DNA from: Aporrectodea caliginosa | Taxonomy: Eukaryota; Annelida; Clitellata; Crassiclitellata; Lumbricidae | NCBI GenBank assembly: GCA_020284085.1 | Contig: JACEVL010000021.1 | Coordinates: 324,501-388,500, forward strand | DNA: 64,000 nt | Reading direction: 5' to 3' | Shown here: in pieces, positions 11,101 to 21,100 of the stretch | How positions within the stretch are numbered: the stretch's first letter is position 1 | Layout: the number at the start of each line of letters is the position of its first letter | Position numbers and translations under genes: made by a program | The notes under the pieces: model-generated | Told to the model about the DNA's origin: nothing | The model's database searches: none | The model's input: the letters and a program-made list of their open reading frames with translations, nothing else

Positions 11101-12275
11101 ATTTATCGTAGTGCTCATAGCTTATGTACCAATTCTTATTTTGTCCTCCATAAAGATATGCTATGGCGTCAAAGTAGAAGCATCAGTGCTTTTTGTTCTT
11201 GATTGTGGAGAATTCAGAAGAATATTTGTCATTTCTCAGTTTTGTTCTTATGTGCAGAGTTAAGTAACTAAAAAGACAGACGAAGAAAAACTTTCACTAA
11301 TTGACAATATTCTTACACGTAGACCAGATGATTTCCATGGGTCTATGAGTTTCTGGATTTCCGGAGATTTTAGTTGTTAATATATAACTGTCGTAGACTG
11401 GTATTCACTCATTTTATGGAGTTGCAATAAGCTGTATTGGTACTGAAGTGATTGTCTGCTATTTTGACAGATGGATTATCAGATGGGGGTAAGATTGGAA
11501 TCGGTGTTGGCATTGGCGTCGGTGGAATGTTGGTTTTAGTCGGGATCCTCTTTGCTGTCCTATGCAGGAGATATGAATGGACCAAAAGAACTAAGACAGG
11601 TATTTCAAGAATATTGTTGTACTTGCTTAGCCTATCGTGGATGTTTTTAACATTTCAGTATAAATGAATTATTTAACAATAATTCGTAACATAACTGTTC
11701 GTCGACGCGTTATCCAAAATGAATGCACCTCTACATTTCATTCATTAGTTCGTCATTCGCTCATTTATTCATCGTAGATTTATAATCTTTAGTCAGAACG
11801 TTATTTGACATCTTAAACAACATTTTATGAATCTCGGTTTGCTTAATTTCTTTAATTATATTTCCTTTAGATCTAGAGGATAAATTCAGTGCTGAACGGA
11901 TGGATGGGGGAAAAAATCAGAGGCATATATTTATCAAAATGACAACATATTTCTATGTCTACATAAGATTGTTTAGCATATTTTAATTTAACTGCAACTT
12001 TTGTGGTAGACGATAAAAAGACAAACGGAATGGAAGAAGATTCTGAAAGAAGCAGAACCCACGGAGAAAATTCGAATACTCCACAGTACGAACCTCTCAA
12101 TGTTCTCTCGGCGCAAAATTTGAATGCTGGACCAACCTATGCACAGCTGTCACCATCCACTAATGTTGATGTCCTTGAACAAAGTCCAACAGACAGAGAA
12201 ACCGAATATGAAGGTCTTCAGCAGAGAGAACGGCTGCCGTCAGATGCATATGAGAGCATTAGATCTATCATCTAA
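1859..12275 (+). CDS. Gene 1: Ig / plexin-like IPT receptor with tyrosine-motif tail (multi-exon, 5' partial)
   Basis: Exons assigned by splice sites and reading frame: 1859-2182, 2668-2861, 3610-3786, 4976-5111, 5461-5853, 8237-8410, 8964-9033, 11471-11599 and 12010-12275. Successive phases match at every junction, which supports one transcript. The predicted protein is an Ig-like domain followed by IPT/TIG modules resembling plexin ectodomains, e.g. GPIAGGTNITIT, FIVADGKLLDVTGRSL, LEDYLVHIGNQIC and QLSCRPP. A Gly/Val/Leu transmembrane helix follows, then a cytoplasmic tail of about 90 residues with four YxxL/I motifs. Plexins proper carry a Sema domain and a cytoplasmic RasGAP-like domain; neither is seen. 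The role is inferred as a cell-surface recognition or signalling receptor. Exon 2 holds a frameshift, so this allele may be a pseudogene or the base call may be wrong. Introns contain a SINE, a hAT remnant and tandem repeats. The signal peptide is outside the window or unrecognised. Confidence 0.72.
2668..2861 (+). CDS. Gene 1 exon: first IPT/TIG module start, with internal frameshift
   Basis: The acceptor is ATTAG before 2668, in phase 1 as needed after the Ig exon. The first half reads MEPLFGPIAGGTNITIT, the classic start of a plexin-type IPT domain (GP..GGT.VTI.G). That frame hits TGA near 2748. The coding signal continues one frame over (YLPEITGFRNVYIGSDL) to the phase-2 donor G|GTTAG at 2862, which fits the next exon. 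The shift lies roughly at 2730-2750. It could be a true disabling indel or an assembly error; an unrecognised tiny intron is less likely. Confidence 0.62.
3128..3352 (+). mobile_element. tRNA-derived SINE
   Basis: The head resembles a tRNA. A box A-like TAGCGCATTGG lies near 3137 and a box B-like GTTCGAGTCCC near 3181. The unrelated body ends in GCGCTTCAATAAAAAG followed by an A-rich/ATT tail. It cannot fold as a complete tRNA, and it lies in a gene 1 intron. This is typical of SINEs that borrow a LINE 3' end. Confidence 0.68.
3610..3786 (+). CDS. Gene 1 exon: end of IPT module 1 / start of IPT module 2
   Basis: The acceptor is AACTTCAG before 3610 and the donor is GC|GTACGT at 3787 (phase 2-2). 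It encodes STFDVVAVSPKTTE, then LPVIIEFLPTPFNMTF and FTYLPNPEITGIF. The last string is the plexin-like transition at the end of one IPT fold (YxxNPxI) into the next. The acidic/Asn content and N-x-T site suit an extracellular protein. Confidence 0.75.
3787..4975. other. Gene 1 intron, no recognised gene
   Basis: It separates the phase-2 exons at 3610-3786 and 4976-5111. A GC-richer patch at about 4040-4350 may be an old repeat, but no family is recognised. Open frames here show no protein motif. Confidence 0.5.
4976..5111 (+). CDS. Gene 1 exon: IPT module 2 core
   Basis: The acceptor is TCGCTACAG before 4976 (phase 2). The exon reads DGKLLDVTGRSLSSVAKPII, then QLTVIITRAEDN and a Ser/Thr-rich stretch, to the donor AGA|GTAATG at 5112 (phase 0). 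DGKLLDVTGRSL..VAKP matches the plexin IPT strand 'GG..L.V.G.NL..V..P'. Joined to the previous exon it gives a continuous FIVADGKLLDVTG. Confidence 0.74.
5461..5853 (+). CDS. Gene 1 exon: end of IPT 2, spacer with furin-like site, start of IPT 3
   Basis: The acceptor is CATTGCAG before 5461 and the donor is AAG|GTGAGG at 5854 (phase 0-0, 131 codons). It opens with VCTVQPGNDTFMQCPIPPL, matching the IPT C-terminal cysteine/proline signature (C......M.CP.P). A 40-residue basic insertion contains RRRLS and RMKRD, a possible proprotein convertase site. It continues with IYLGFILDGYKEYEN and FIFYSAPEI, the plexin LGFILDG... FxYYxxPxF pattern, and ends DPFEDELIYVK, which leads into the next IPT. Confidence 0.78.
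5854..6469. other. Gene 1 intron, first part; no recognised gene
   Basis: It is AT-rich, with no protein motif. It precedes the hAT remnant within the same intron. Confidence 0.5.
6470..8130 (+). mobile_element. Decayed hAT transposon (ZBED1-like transposase remnant)
   Basis: Three overlapping broken frames give ZBED/hAT signatures. At 6973-7194: AIARWVPENGRTINIVTDEG followed by EVIRVASGNHSYTLPS. At 7219-7434: VEFVALTGDYWSSVANDSYL, then GHFIDKDW...FAL and HYSENCAEHFSSVARYWE. After a frameshift at about 7450-7620: NERNMTAALGMLPFEIMPC and AAHSLQMPVNKAV. The ends carry TTAA/CGCG-rich inverted motifs (GTTAACGCG near 6483, and TTAATCGCGGTTAA near 8090) and a terminal AACAGCCCTA near 8120. It sits inside a gene 1 intron in the sense orientation and is clearly non-functional. 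Confidence 0.8.
8237..8410 (+). CDS. Gene 1 exon: IPT module 3 core
   Basis: The acceptor is TTTCGTAG before 8237 and the donor is ACA|GTATGT at 8411 (phase 0-0, 58 codons). It starts GRNMLRGCRLEDYLVHIG, directly extending LIYVK of the preceding exon. This matches the plexin pattern 'I.GRNL....LEDY.V.IG'. QLSCRPPKEKPSS follows, the C-x-PP end of an IPT fold. It is the strongest plexin-like exon in the gene. Confidence 0.8.
8411..8963. other. Gene 1 intron, with a possible alternative exon at about 8577-8672
   Basis: Within this intron, DIPGLTVVVESDWQPGTVVI is readable from about 8579. It looks like an IPT beta strand, but its acceptor phase does not match the strong donor at 8411. It is either an alternative or ancestral exon or a coincidence. 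No other coding signal is seen. Confidence 0.3.
8964..9033 (+). CDS. Gene 1 exon: last extracellular strand before the membrane
   Basis: The acceptor is TTATTTCAG before 8964 and the donor is GCAG|GTAGTC at 9034 (phase 0-1, 70 nt). It encodes ITLGYKQYPYACLSYTD followed by HSKKFA. The pattern resembles the closing IPT strands of plexins. It supplies the phase change from 0 to 1 needed by the transmembrane exon, which is the main reason to accept so short an exon. Confidence 0.6.
9034..9750. other. Gene 1 intron segment, nothing recognised
   Basis: The base composition is mixed and there is no recognisable protein, RNA or repeat family. Confidence 0.45.
9751..10034 (+). repeat. (ACTC)n microsatellite
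   Basis: A long, slightly interrupted CACT/ACTC tetranucleotide array lies in a gene 1 intron. Its open frames are SLTHSLTH-type translations of the repeat, not genes. Confidence 0.95.
10555..11115 (+). repeat. Tandem repeat, about 155-bp unit, 3 to 4 copies
   Basis: Units share CAAGATGGC(C/G)GC, ACAGAAATATGCA, CAGCTCATAGGTATG, TTTCATAGTTCC and a GGAATCCA-TTATCGTAGTGAGA block. The TTTCATAGTTCC box recurs near 10766, 10917 and 11075. The first unit is more diverged. It lies in the intron before the transmembrane exon. The 'AAGATGGCGGC' motif is YY1-like, but that is only an observation. Confidence 0.8.
11471..11599 (+). CDS. Gene 1 exon: transmembrane segment
   Basis: The acceptor is TTTTGACAG before 11471 and the donor is ACAG|GTATTT at 11600 (phase 1-1, 43 codons). 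It encodes DGLSDGGK, then about 24 hydrophobic residues rich in Gly, Val, Leu and Ile (nt 11494-11565), then the stop-transfer CRRYEWTKRTKT. The Gly-rich start resembles plexin transmembrane regions. This makes gene 1 a single-pass type I membrane protein. Confidence 0.85.
11600..12009. other. Gene 1 intron
   Basis: An optional small exon after CTTTAG at about 11870 would also keep phase 1 (DLEDKF...) but lacks a good donor. Nothing else is seen. Confidence 0.4.
12010..12275 (+). CDS. Gene 1 last exon: cytoplasmic tail with four YxxL/I motifs
   Basis: The acceptor is TTGTGGTAG before 12010 (phase 1) and the TAA stop is at 12273-12275. The tail is hydrophilic and acidic. It contains TPQYEPLNV, GPTYAQLSP, TEYEGLQQ and SDAYESIRS. 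The last two tyrosine motifs are separated by 10 residues and the first two by 13, so an ITAM-like pairing is possible. None has the S/I/V/L at -2 of a strict ITIM. In known receptors such tyrosines are phosphorylated by Src-family kinases and bind SH2 proteins; that role is inferred here. No plexin RasGAP domain is present. Confidence 0.83.
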
Positions 12276-13799
12276 GCAATAGGGCATCAACAAAGAATCT
12301 ATAAGTAATTTCTTAGATGCTTTCTGAGTAGTCAACGGTCGTATTTCTAGTGTGTCCAAGTGAATCTGGATTTTAATATACAGAATACTTTGACACTATA
12401 ATTCGTAAGTATAGCAACTTTTTATATGTCTTAGGTTATGATACGTTACTCTAGATTCTCGTATATGAGAAACTCCTGTACGTCTGATAGTGACTGAATT
12501 TCATTATAATCGTACAGAGTCTCTCATCACGGATCTTAACAACATTGCTTAATGATTGCTTTATTCTAACGCATTTCTCAAAGAACAACAGAGCAGCTGT
12601 TTGCCGATTAAGTTTTTTTATATTAGGCTATGCAATTTACTTCATGTCTAAGAACACTGGCCGTGGTTTCTTCACCGCAGAGTTTTCTGTTCGTGTTTAC
12701 TTAAATTGACGAGCATCGGTTTGTTCGCAAAGTAATAATATCCATTCAGCAAATCAGAAGTCATGACCTATTTGCTGTCAGTTAATAGCCAGCGTTCGAT
12801 ATCCTATTATTCTGTACTAATAATAGACATCACTTGTCTCCTGTACAAATCGCAGTCGAGGTGAGGCTAGGTACGACACTCTGTGGACCGCTTCTGTGCC
12901 ACCACTGAAGAGAAAATGTCGACCCAAGAGGGATCCACGGACTGGTTTGTAGAGGATAGTTAATTGCTATAATGAGAAATACATACAACACAAGATTGAC
13001 TAGTTGCATTTTACGAGTTTTGAGTACATTTTGTGGTTGCCAGAGCCGTTGACAGATTTCTTACTGCCTTGCATACGTCAAAGGGCAATGAACTTCCTAC
13101 CAATTGGATTGGAACAAGAGTTTAACGACAGCTTATGCCAGCTGTACCCCATTGGGCCCACCGCCCAAAGCAGCCATTACAGTTCATGATCACTGAAAGG
13201 AAAACATTGTAAACTGTTGCTAACTTGCTATGCATAGTTGCATAACAATGCATAATGCATTAATGCAATGAATCATTTATAGAAAATTGCAAACACAGTT
13301 TGACTAATGACTATATCCTTCAGATTTAACAAAACACTTGAAACCGCGTGGCTTAAGAAAAAGTCTGACTCCGCCATTTTGCTGATGCATCGAGTCACAA
13401 TTTAATTATTTTTACAAGAACTTTCAATGATAAAGATTAAAGACTGCCGCAGGAGATCGCCAAACCAGGTTACTATTGTTGTATTAATGGAGGAAGAAAT
13501 TGTTTTTGGCCGATAATAACACTTTTTGGTATTTGGATCGGTAGTCCCAGGATGCGCCGATTCCGACTAATAGGTTTAGGGCAAAATCCGGCCCGAACCG
13601 ATTTCCGCATCAACTTACGGCCCAACCCTAGTGTCGTGAGACTGAAACTAACAGAAGAATTTAATAGTCGATCGTTTATCAGTGTTTGGAGTCAAATGTA
13701 GCATATTCTGAGAAACAGCGAGCATGACCTCGTCTTAACTGCGTCTTTAAAATTGTGTCTGCTGGTGTTATAAAACTTTAACGACGAGAGTGAACTATA
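12276..13799. other. Spacer between gene 1 and gene 2: 3'UTR and unrecognised sequence
   Basis: It presumably begins with the gene 1 3'UTR. No clear AATAAA was found close to the stop. The patch near 13550-13630 (AACCGATT..., GGCCCAACCCTA) looks like a degraded repeat end. No gene is seen. Confidence 0.4.
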
Positions 13800-14510
13800 A
13801 TCGCCTTAGATTTTCAAATGTGCACTTCTCTTCCTCTATCCGCGATCTTGGATTTATTCTCGAGTTCTCATCTCTGTCTGATCACGTTATTGGTGTCTTT
13901 AGCTCTTGTTCCTACTACTAACGCCAACTGCGTCTCATCTTCAAATCACTTTCTCTGCGACTTTAGTCCATGCTTTGATCTGAGCCAGGATCGACTATGG
14001 CAATGAGGTCTAGATTGGTCTCTACTCTACAAATGCATATAAGCTTCAAGCAATCCTTAGTGCTGCTACCCATTTCATTGCGAAGTTCGACCATGTCTCT
14101 TCTTTTATAGGAGACTCCTTTCACTGGCTCCCCATTAGCGCATCCAATTCAAGGTCTGCACCCTCATGCGAAACTGTCTTGCTGGGTCTGCTCGACACTA
14201 CCTCGAGGCCTAATGTACCCCAGTATATCTTCTCTGCCTAGTCGTTCCTCCCTTCGGTCTTAGGCCCGTGGTCACTTTGTTGTCCCGCGGAAGCGTACTT
14301 CTACGGCCCAGTCTAGGAGTTTCGATGGGGCCCTCCAGCTGGAACCGGCTGCCTCAGTCCCTTATTTAGGACTGACCTTTTTCTCTTTCTTTTGACCAGT
14401 TCCGCAAGCGCCTGAAACCTTTTTGCCAGTGAAGACACTGGCCCGCAGCGCCTCTGATTCAGTTGGTGCTATATAAATACTCGATTACGATTAAAAGTGA
14501 TAGACAATCA
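13800..14510 (+). mobile_element. L2-like LINE 3' end, heavily decayed
   Basis: Across shifted frames the sequence reads HWLPISASIQFKVCTLM near 14125, then a WNRLPQSL block near 14345 and FRKRLKP near 14400. This is the conserved C-terminus of L2/CR1-type ORF2. It ends with a GGTGCTATATAAAT motif near 14472, followed by a short GATTACGATTA tail. The same terminal motif marks two other LINE ends in the window (near 32650 and 50575). Multiple stops show it is dead. Confidence 0.75.
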
Positions 14511-14963
14511 TTGCATCTCGTCGATAAAGTATTAAAAACATGGCTGCGTGTTCTCGCCACCAGACTTTCCCATAAACAGAACCTGTAGAATGTGTAGATC
14601 GTGAACAATTATTAGACCTACTCTTCCCAATCCGAATACTGCATGTATAGCCTACACTGCACTAACTTACATGCTTTAGAAGTTTCGACATGACGATTAC
14701 GAATCCATTGTGAATTCGCTCCCTTCATGTATTGGTTATAAGTTTAAGCTAAGCAAAATAGGCCTAATGTTCTCCTAGCCTAATATTTGTAGAGAAATGC
14801 ACGCTATGTAGTGAACAGAGTTATTACTGTACATTAACTTTGTTGACAAAATGTTGTCCCCACTGTCAGTGTATATATCACTGAAAAGATAACACGATAC
14901 AAATCGGACCTCTAGCGAGAGAAAATTCATCAACGATAATGGATGCATGGCCTACGCCTGCCA
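14511..14963. other. Spacer upstream of gene 2
   Basis: AT-rich DNA with no recognised feature apart from the TATA-like box that follows. Confidence 0.4.
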
Positions 14964-14970
14964 TATAAAA
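14964..14970 (+). promoter_or_regulatory. TATA box candidate for gene 2
   Basis: TATAAAA lies 157 bases upstream of the signal-peptide ATG at 15127. Transcription would be expected to start about 30 bases downstream, near 14995 (GGGTTACAGC). This would leave a 5'UTR of about 130 bases. Assigned by position and motif only. Confidence 0.45.
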
Positions 14971-15126
14971 ACCTACTCGTGCGTTAGTAATCTGGGTTAC
15001 AGCTAGTGTACGGAACAAGTAAGGAAGACACTTTGTTGACAATGAACGTTTGTTTGGATATTATTAGGGTTACACAGGTTTCCTAAATCCTATATGGAAT
15101 TAACGTTCAGACATTAACGAATTTGA

Positions 15127-15175
15127 TGGAAATGCGACTAATTTTCGGCCTTTGTTTTCATTTATTAATAACAGG
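15127..15175 (+). CDS. Gene 2 exon: signal peptide
   Basis: ATG at 15127 opens MEMRLIFGLCFHLLIT, then G completes the phase-1 donor ACAG|GTAAGA at 15176. A charged start followed by a hydrophobic core of about 12 residues is a typical signal-peptide exon. An alternative in-frame start is the second Met at 15133. Confidence 0.72.
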
Positions 15176-18100
15176 TAAGATTCATACGATTATAAACAGA
15201 AAAAAGAAGGCTAAAGGCAATAATAGTTGACATGAGGTGGTCGAAACAATAATTAGATCGTACGCTATGATTTCCTGCTCTGCGCTACCTTACGTGTGCT
15301 TAGCTTGCGTAAACAGACCCACAATAGCTGTCTTCGTAGAGTGTAGACAGAGCCAAAGTGAAGACGCCTCTGTATACCGTGTTAACAGGTTCCGTACATG
15401 GGGACATTAAATGGCGTGGCACTCATTCAAACGATCTAGCAGTTGTGAAGGTCGCTATTGAAAATCGTTTAGGCCTACATTTTGATTTTGCATTTTACTC
15501 GAGCTTAGCAGCGCCCCTGCCTCTCTCGTGTATCTGGCAGCAGGACCTTCACTGGCCAACGATCTCTTTGCACCAGAAAGTAGTGGTTGAAGCCGGTTGC
15601 CAATCCCATTCTCCCCTCCTTTTCCATCGTCCTTCTCCTCTCCCTCTTCCCTTTCTCCTCTTCCCCTATATACGAATTCTTAGTAGCCTATGCGTTGTCC
15701 CCCGCTATAAGGTCACTCGGAGATAAAAAAAGTCGATGTTTACTTTCTATTTCACAACTGTCAACATGTTGACGACAATGCGAAGAAGATATTATTAAAC
15801 AACAGTTACTGTCGACAATCACTGGCAACCAACAGAACTTGCTTCCAACCAATGAAACGCTGGCCAAAAAGCAGTGATGACCAGACAACGCAGTAACAAC
15901 ACAAAATTACGCCTATGATTATTCTGACAGGAATACAAAGAATCGTTTAAATGCGATGTCCAATTGTCCATCGAACCTTGAAAATCAAACTAGATAAGCT
16001 GAAACTACGTTTCGAGGCTCTCATGCTAATGCTATGGGTATTTTAATAATTATTAGGCCTATTTTACCTATAACTGATAGACGAGCGATCCTCCTAGATA
16101 CTGTTGGAAGTCCAGCAACAAACGCTCTCCTGTGCTGGTCAGTATAAATTCAGCAAGGCTGTAAGAGCTACTTGTAGTCTAACCTTGTAGTGTAGAAAAC
16201 TGTACCAAATCGTTAAAGCCAATGGCTTCAAGTTAATAGAGATAAACAAGTGCGCTTAACAGTCAGTTGATACAAATGCTGGTATTAAAAATAAATGATG
16301 TGTTTCTTGAATTTAGGTTCAGACGGTGCCTTAAAGATGTCTCCAAGGAACAGAGCTGTTCTTAGTGGTACATCCAGAGTCAATATGTCCTGTGGGTCGA
16401 GCCTTGGTTATGCGTTTATAGGCTGGAGCTATTTACCAGTTGGAGGCTCATCTGCTGTAACCATTTCATCTGGTTCAACTGTCACTGAAGAACAAAAGTT
16501 TTATGCAGTTGAACAATCGGGATCTCAGCAGAACAACTTAATCATCCTCAGTGCAACAGCACCTAGAGCTGGAACTTATTTATGTAGTGAAGGAGCATCT
16601 CAGGCGGTATCTGCTCAGCTGATCATTATCTGTAAGCTATCGCTCTATGCAGCTAAAATCAATCAAAATATATCTTAATTATAATCTATAAGTCACTTTT
16701 CTATATCTTTTCTATCTGAATCTGGTTGCTGTAAGTTAAACTTATAAAAGAGACGTAGTATAACTAAATAGATAAGTAGGAGATGATTCAGTCGGGTGCA
16801 TTTTGGAACTATTGGTTTGCAATAAAGGCTGCACATTTTGGAACGTAGGGTGCAATTAATGCAGCAGCAGCTTATAAGTATTGTTCTTCTGAGGCATAGT
16901 ATAATACCGTATGATGGGTAGAATTCAAAGATGTCTAACCTTGTTTAGAATATCAGTGACCTATGAAAAGTGTTATTTTTAAACATGTTGATCTGACTAT
17001 TCCACTCGAGTTTATCATTAATGAACATACCATGAAAACTTGTCTAAAACGTTAGGGGTAATTTCTATGTTATTAACCAAATAAGCTAAAGTCATCTCAA
17101 GCACCCAAAACTGTTTCCAAAAACTACGAAGTTGGACTTCTTGATCTGTTGAATATGCGTGGCTTATTGTTAAAAGGTTCCTACTGTTTTGCACAGAAGC
17201 ATAGAGCTTTGACTAAGACAAATGTATTCAAGTCATCAGCAGACATGATTCATTTTAATGCTCTGACAAATTTAAACTCATTGAATAAGATAATAGCAAT
17301 AGTCGTAAATACAGACAACAGTAAAACGCATAGAATGACGTCATTTTTCTGGCTACCGGATGGTTCCACGTCAAATGTTTCACGGACAAAATGTTCACGA
17401 CAAATGGTTCTCTGCCAAAAGGTTCACGACACAAGGTTCACGACAAAAGGTAGACGACAATAGGTTGACATAAAATAATTTAGCAACCTAAACTACGGTT
17501 TTCCATTATAAGTAGGCCTATACTACGATTAGATTACTTATTTTAAATGTGCCTCTGATTTGTTGATAAGCTACTTGTTGTGAACCTCTTGTCGTCAACC
17601 TTTTGTCCGTGAACCTTTTGTCAGTGAACCATTTGCGGTGAACCATTTGTCGTGACACTCTACCGGATACATAGGCTGTTATTATAAGCGTCATTTTCGG
17701 AAACAGTTACACTACGAGACCTGTGTTACGTAACAGTAGTTGGTTGTAAAGAAATGGTTTTCAGCGCAGAGGACAAGATTTTAATCAAGGAGTTGAGAGA
17801 CGAAGGGGTATGGCGTAAGGAGACTCATTACAGAATTTCCAATGAAAAATTGGTCCCAAATTTGCAGGGTATAGATAGAATAGACAGAAGTCCATGTGCA
17901 CCAAATTTAGTACCTATAATACTACAATTGACCAAGTTATTTCACAAAGTCTAGTGTTATACTTTATCGTGGACACAGTGTAGAATACAGATCGTTTACA
18001 TGAAAACTGATTATTTCCAAACGGCACACTAATCTATACCCTGCAAATTTGATTACAATTGATGCAACGGTTACGAGGATATACCCTTATGAAATTGGGT

Positions 18101-21100
18101 GGTTCAGGAACCAAGTTACCGAACAGTAAAACGCATCGACAGATGCGTGCGCGGCTTATCATCCTGACTCAGCACCAGTTCTTCGACAGCATTGATATTT
18201 GTTTGCATTCGTAACGCCCGATCTCGTAGTTTCCTTGCAACTGATCCGGTTGTGTCAATCTTTTTTAACAGCTTGCTGACACCAGCTAGGGACCAATTTT
18301 TCATTGGAAATTCTGTAATGAGTCTCCTTGCGCCATACCCCTTCGTCTCTCTCAACTCCTTGATTAAAATCTTGTCCTCTGCACTAAAACCATTTCTTTA
18401 CAACCAACTACTGTTACGTAAAACAGGTCTCGTAGTGTAAGTGTTTCCGAAAATGACGCTTATAAACAACAGCCTATGTATCCCCTGCTGTAACCAGAAA
18501 AATCACGTCATTCTATGCGTTTTACTGTTCGGTAACTTGGTTCCTGAACCACCCAATTTCATAAGGGTATATCCTCGTAACCGTTGCATCAATTGTAATC
18601 AAATTTGCAGGGTATAGAACTATAGATAGAATAGACGGATGTTCAACATTGTTCATGTGCACCAAATTTAGTACCTATAACTCTACAATTGACCAAGATA
18701 TTTCACAAAGTCTAGTGTGCTACTTTATCGTGGACACAGTGTAGAATACAGATCGTTTACATGAAAACTGATTATTTCCAAACGGCACACTAATCCGTGA
18801 AAAATTTGGAAGCACCTGTTTTATTGCCACTGCAAAATCTGTTGTAGTGAATTGGGGACTTTATTTCTATTTGGTTTCACCTTTTGCTGCCTAAAGGTAA
18901 TTGAACTCTAATGCAATTAAACTTGTATCGATTTTTATATGGTGTTCATTAAACAGTTAACTCAGTGCTTAAAAATCATGTTATTATAACAAAATATCTT
19001 TGTTCAAGGTTGAACCGTATTCAGACTAGTTTAGTTTAGATTTTCAGTCGTTTTAATTATGTGTAATTTGATTTCAAATTTGAGGACATCTTTTCTACCT
19101 GCAGAGATTGTGACTTCAACATCATTCGATAATAAAAATGCCACTTGAGAAATTTTATTAATTCTGTCCTGTCTTTAACTGTTTGGCAGGTTCATTTGTA
19201 TTTTTTCCCACTTGTCTAGTTTTCCCTTTTCTTTGCAATTTCTTAAATTTCAGAATTTGTTGCAAATTGCTATTTGTGTAGATTCTGACCCAGTGTGTAG
19301 TATGACGCCAAATACTCCTGCCGAACTCCAATACAACCAAATAGTGAAGTTGTCTTGCAGCATAAATTACACGGCCAATACTTCCTATGTCACTGTGGAT
19401 AAGATCTGGTCAAAGGGCAATGCATCCACCATCGTCAACAGCCCTACACCACAATATACAACGTCTGGGATTCTGACTACAGCCGCATCCAGAATCACTC
19501 AGACACCTGGAAACTTTACACCTTTCCCCATTTTCAGTTGTAATACTTCATTCAAAGTTACTGGCAATCCACCAGGATCAGCAAATAATGCACCTGACTA
19601 TTCTAAGTCAACGCCATTATTCACTTCACCGATCAGCGTCATCTGTAAGTAACTTAATATCTTCTTGGATATTTTACACGTTTACAAGTGTACAGGCTGG
19701 TGTAATAAGACGTTAAAAATAAGCGTGAATCAGAACATAAAACACCTAATCTGTTTAGTCAACATCGTCAGACAGTCCACCGATAAAAATCATCTGTAAG
19801 TAACCGACTCTTAAGTCTCAACATATTCTAATGCATGTTAAGTAGTGTAGGAATGATTTAAAGAAGAAGCCAACATGGTCATCCGATCAGGCAAGCAGAA
19901 AAACCTCTGGAAGTCCAGCAGAATACTAGAACTTTCAGAGAACATAAAGAGGGTTTGACGAAACAAGAAGCAAATAATGACCAAACACTCGGAAGAATAG
20001 CCTAGATTAGATTTGCCTATGGATTACGTAGAAAGATTGCTTTAACCAACAGATAACTTCACTAATGCTATAGCAGGATTTGGGTCAACTTTGAAGAGAC
20101 GTTGGACATGACAAGGCTACAGAGAAAATGTAGTTCATTTGTTTACACCCATAACTGGTGGCAGGAGAACTGTACAGTTATCACCATTGGCCGATTGCGG
20201 TTTGTCACTCGGGTTTAATAAACGAATATATACACAGAGAAACGAACGATGACGCCAACGATGATGATGATGATGAGTGGAGGATGTTACTGCTTTCAGC
20301 TAGATGTCCATTGAATCGAAAAATTAATTCGACTGGTTCTAGAAGCACTGTAAAATCTACGATAAATGAACTTCGTATAATTATGTCTGTGAAAATTTAT
20401 TAGCTGAGTAACAGAATAGAGAGTTAGTGCGTCATTTTAAAGACTGGATGAATGCTGCCTATCTTCGTTGGTGCCTGTTGTTGTCGTCTTTTGTCTCTAT
20501 GTCTGCCTTAATCTCGTACAGCAGGTACTTCACCTTTTAGCAGTAGATACAGTCAAAGGAGATGAAAATACAGAAGTGCAGGAATTACAGTGTGGACGCG
20601 GTGGGATTTTGGAATAGCGATAATGATGACGATAATGATGACGATGATACATAGGTGATTTGCATATTATTACTTTGATGTCCATAGAATTGAATAAATA
20701 ACGTGACTGTGTGAAGCTCTATAAAATCTAGGACAGATGAGTTTCATATTAAATTTTGTCTGTGTGATTGTGTTTGCTGAGTGGAGTTTTGAATCATTCG
20801 AAACCGTGGCTGAATACTTATTGGTTAAGTTTCTATCGCTGCTATCTGTCTGTCTATCTGTTTATTGTTTATTGTTTATTGTTTATTGTTTATTGGTCCC
20901 AATAACACAAATACACAAAACAAATAATATTTAACAGTAATTAAACATAAAGCATAATTATTTGATATGCAATTATCACAGCATACATAAGGGAGCAATA
21001 GGCTTACCCGAAGGGAATAATCCCGCTGAATGGGGGCCTATTTACAAGATAATATCAATGAGTCTTAGTAGTGACAAATACTTAACACAGTGGCAGTAGC

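Noticed and set aside
18116..18355. Independent 79-codon gene
   Set aside because: It matches the helix-turn-helix region of mariner-like transposases and lies between inverted repeats.
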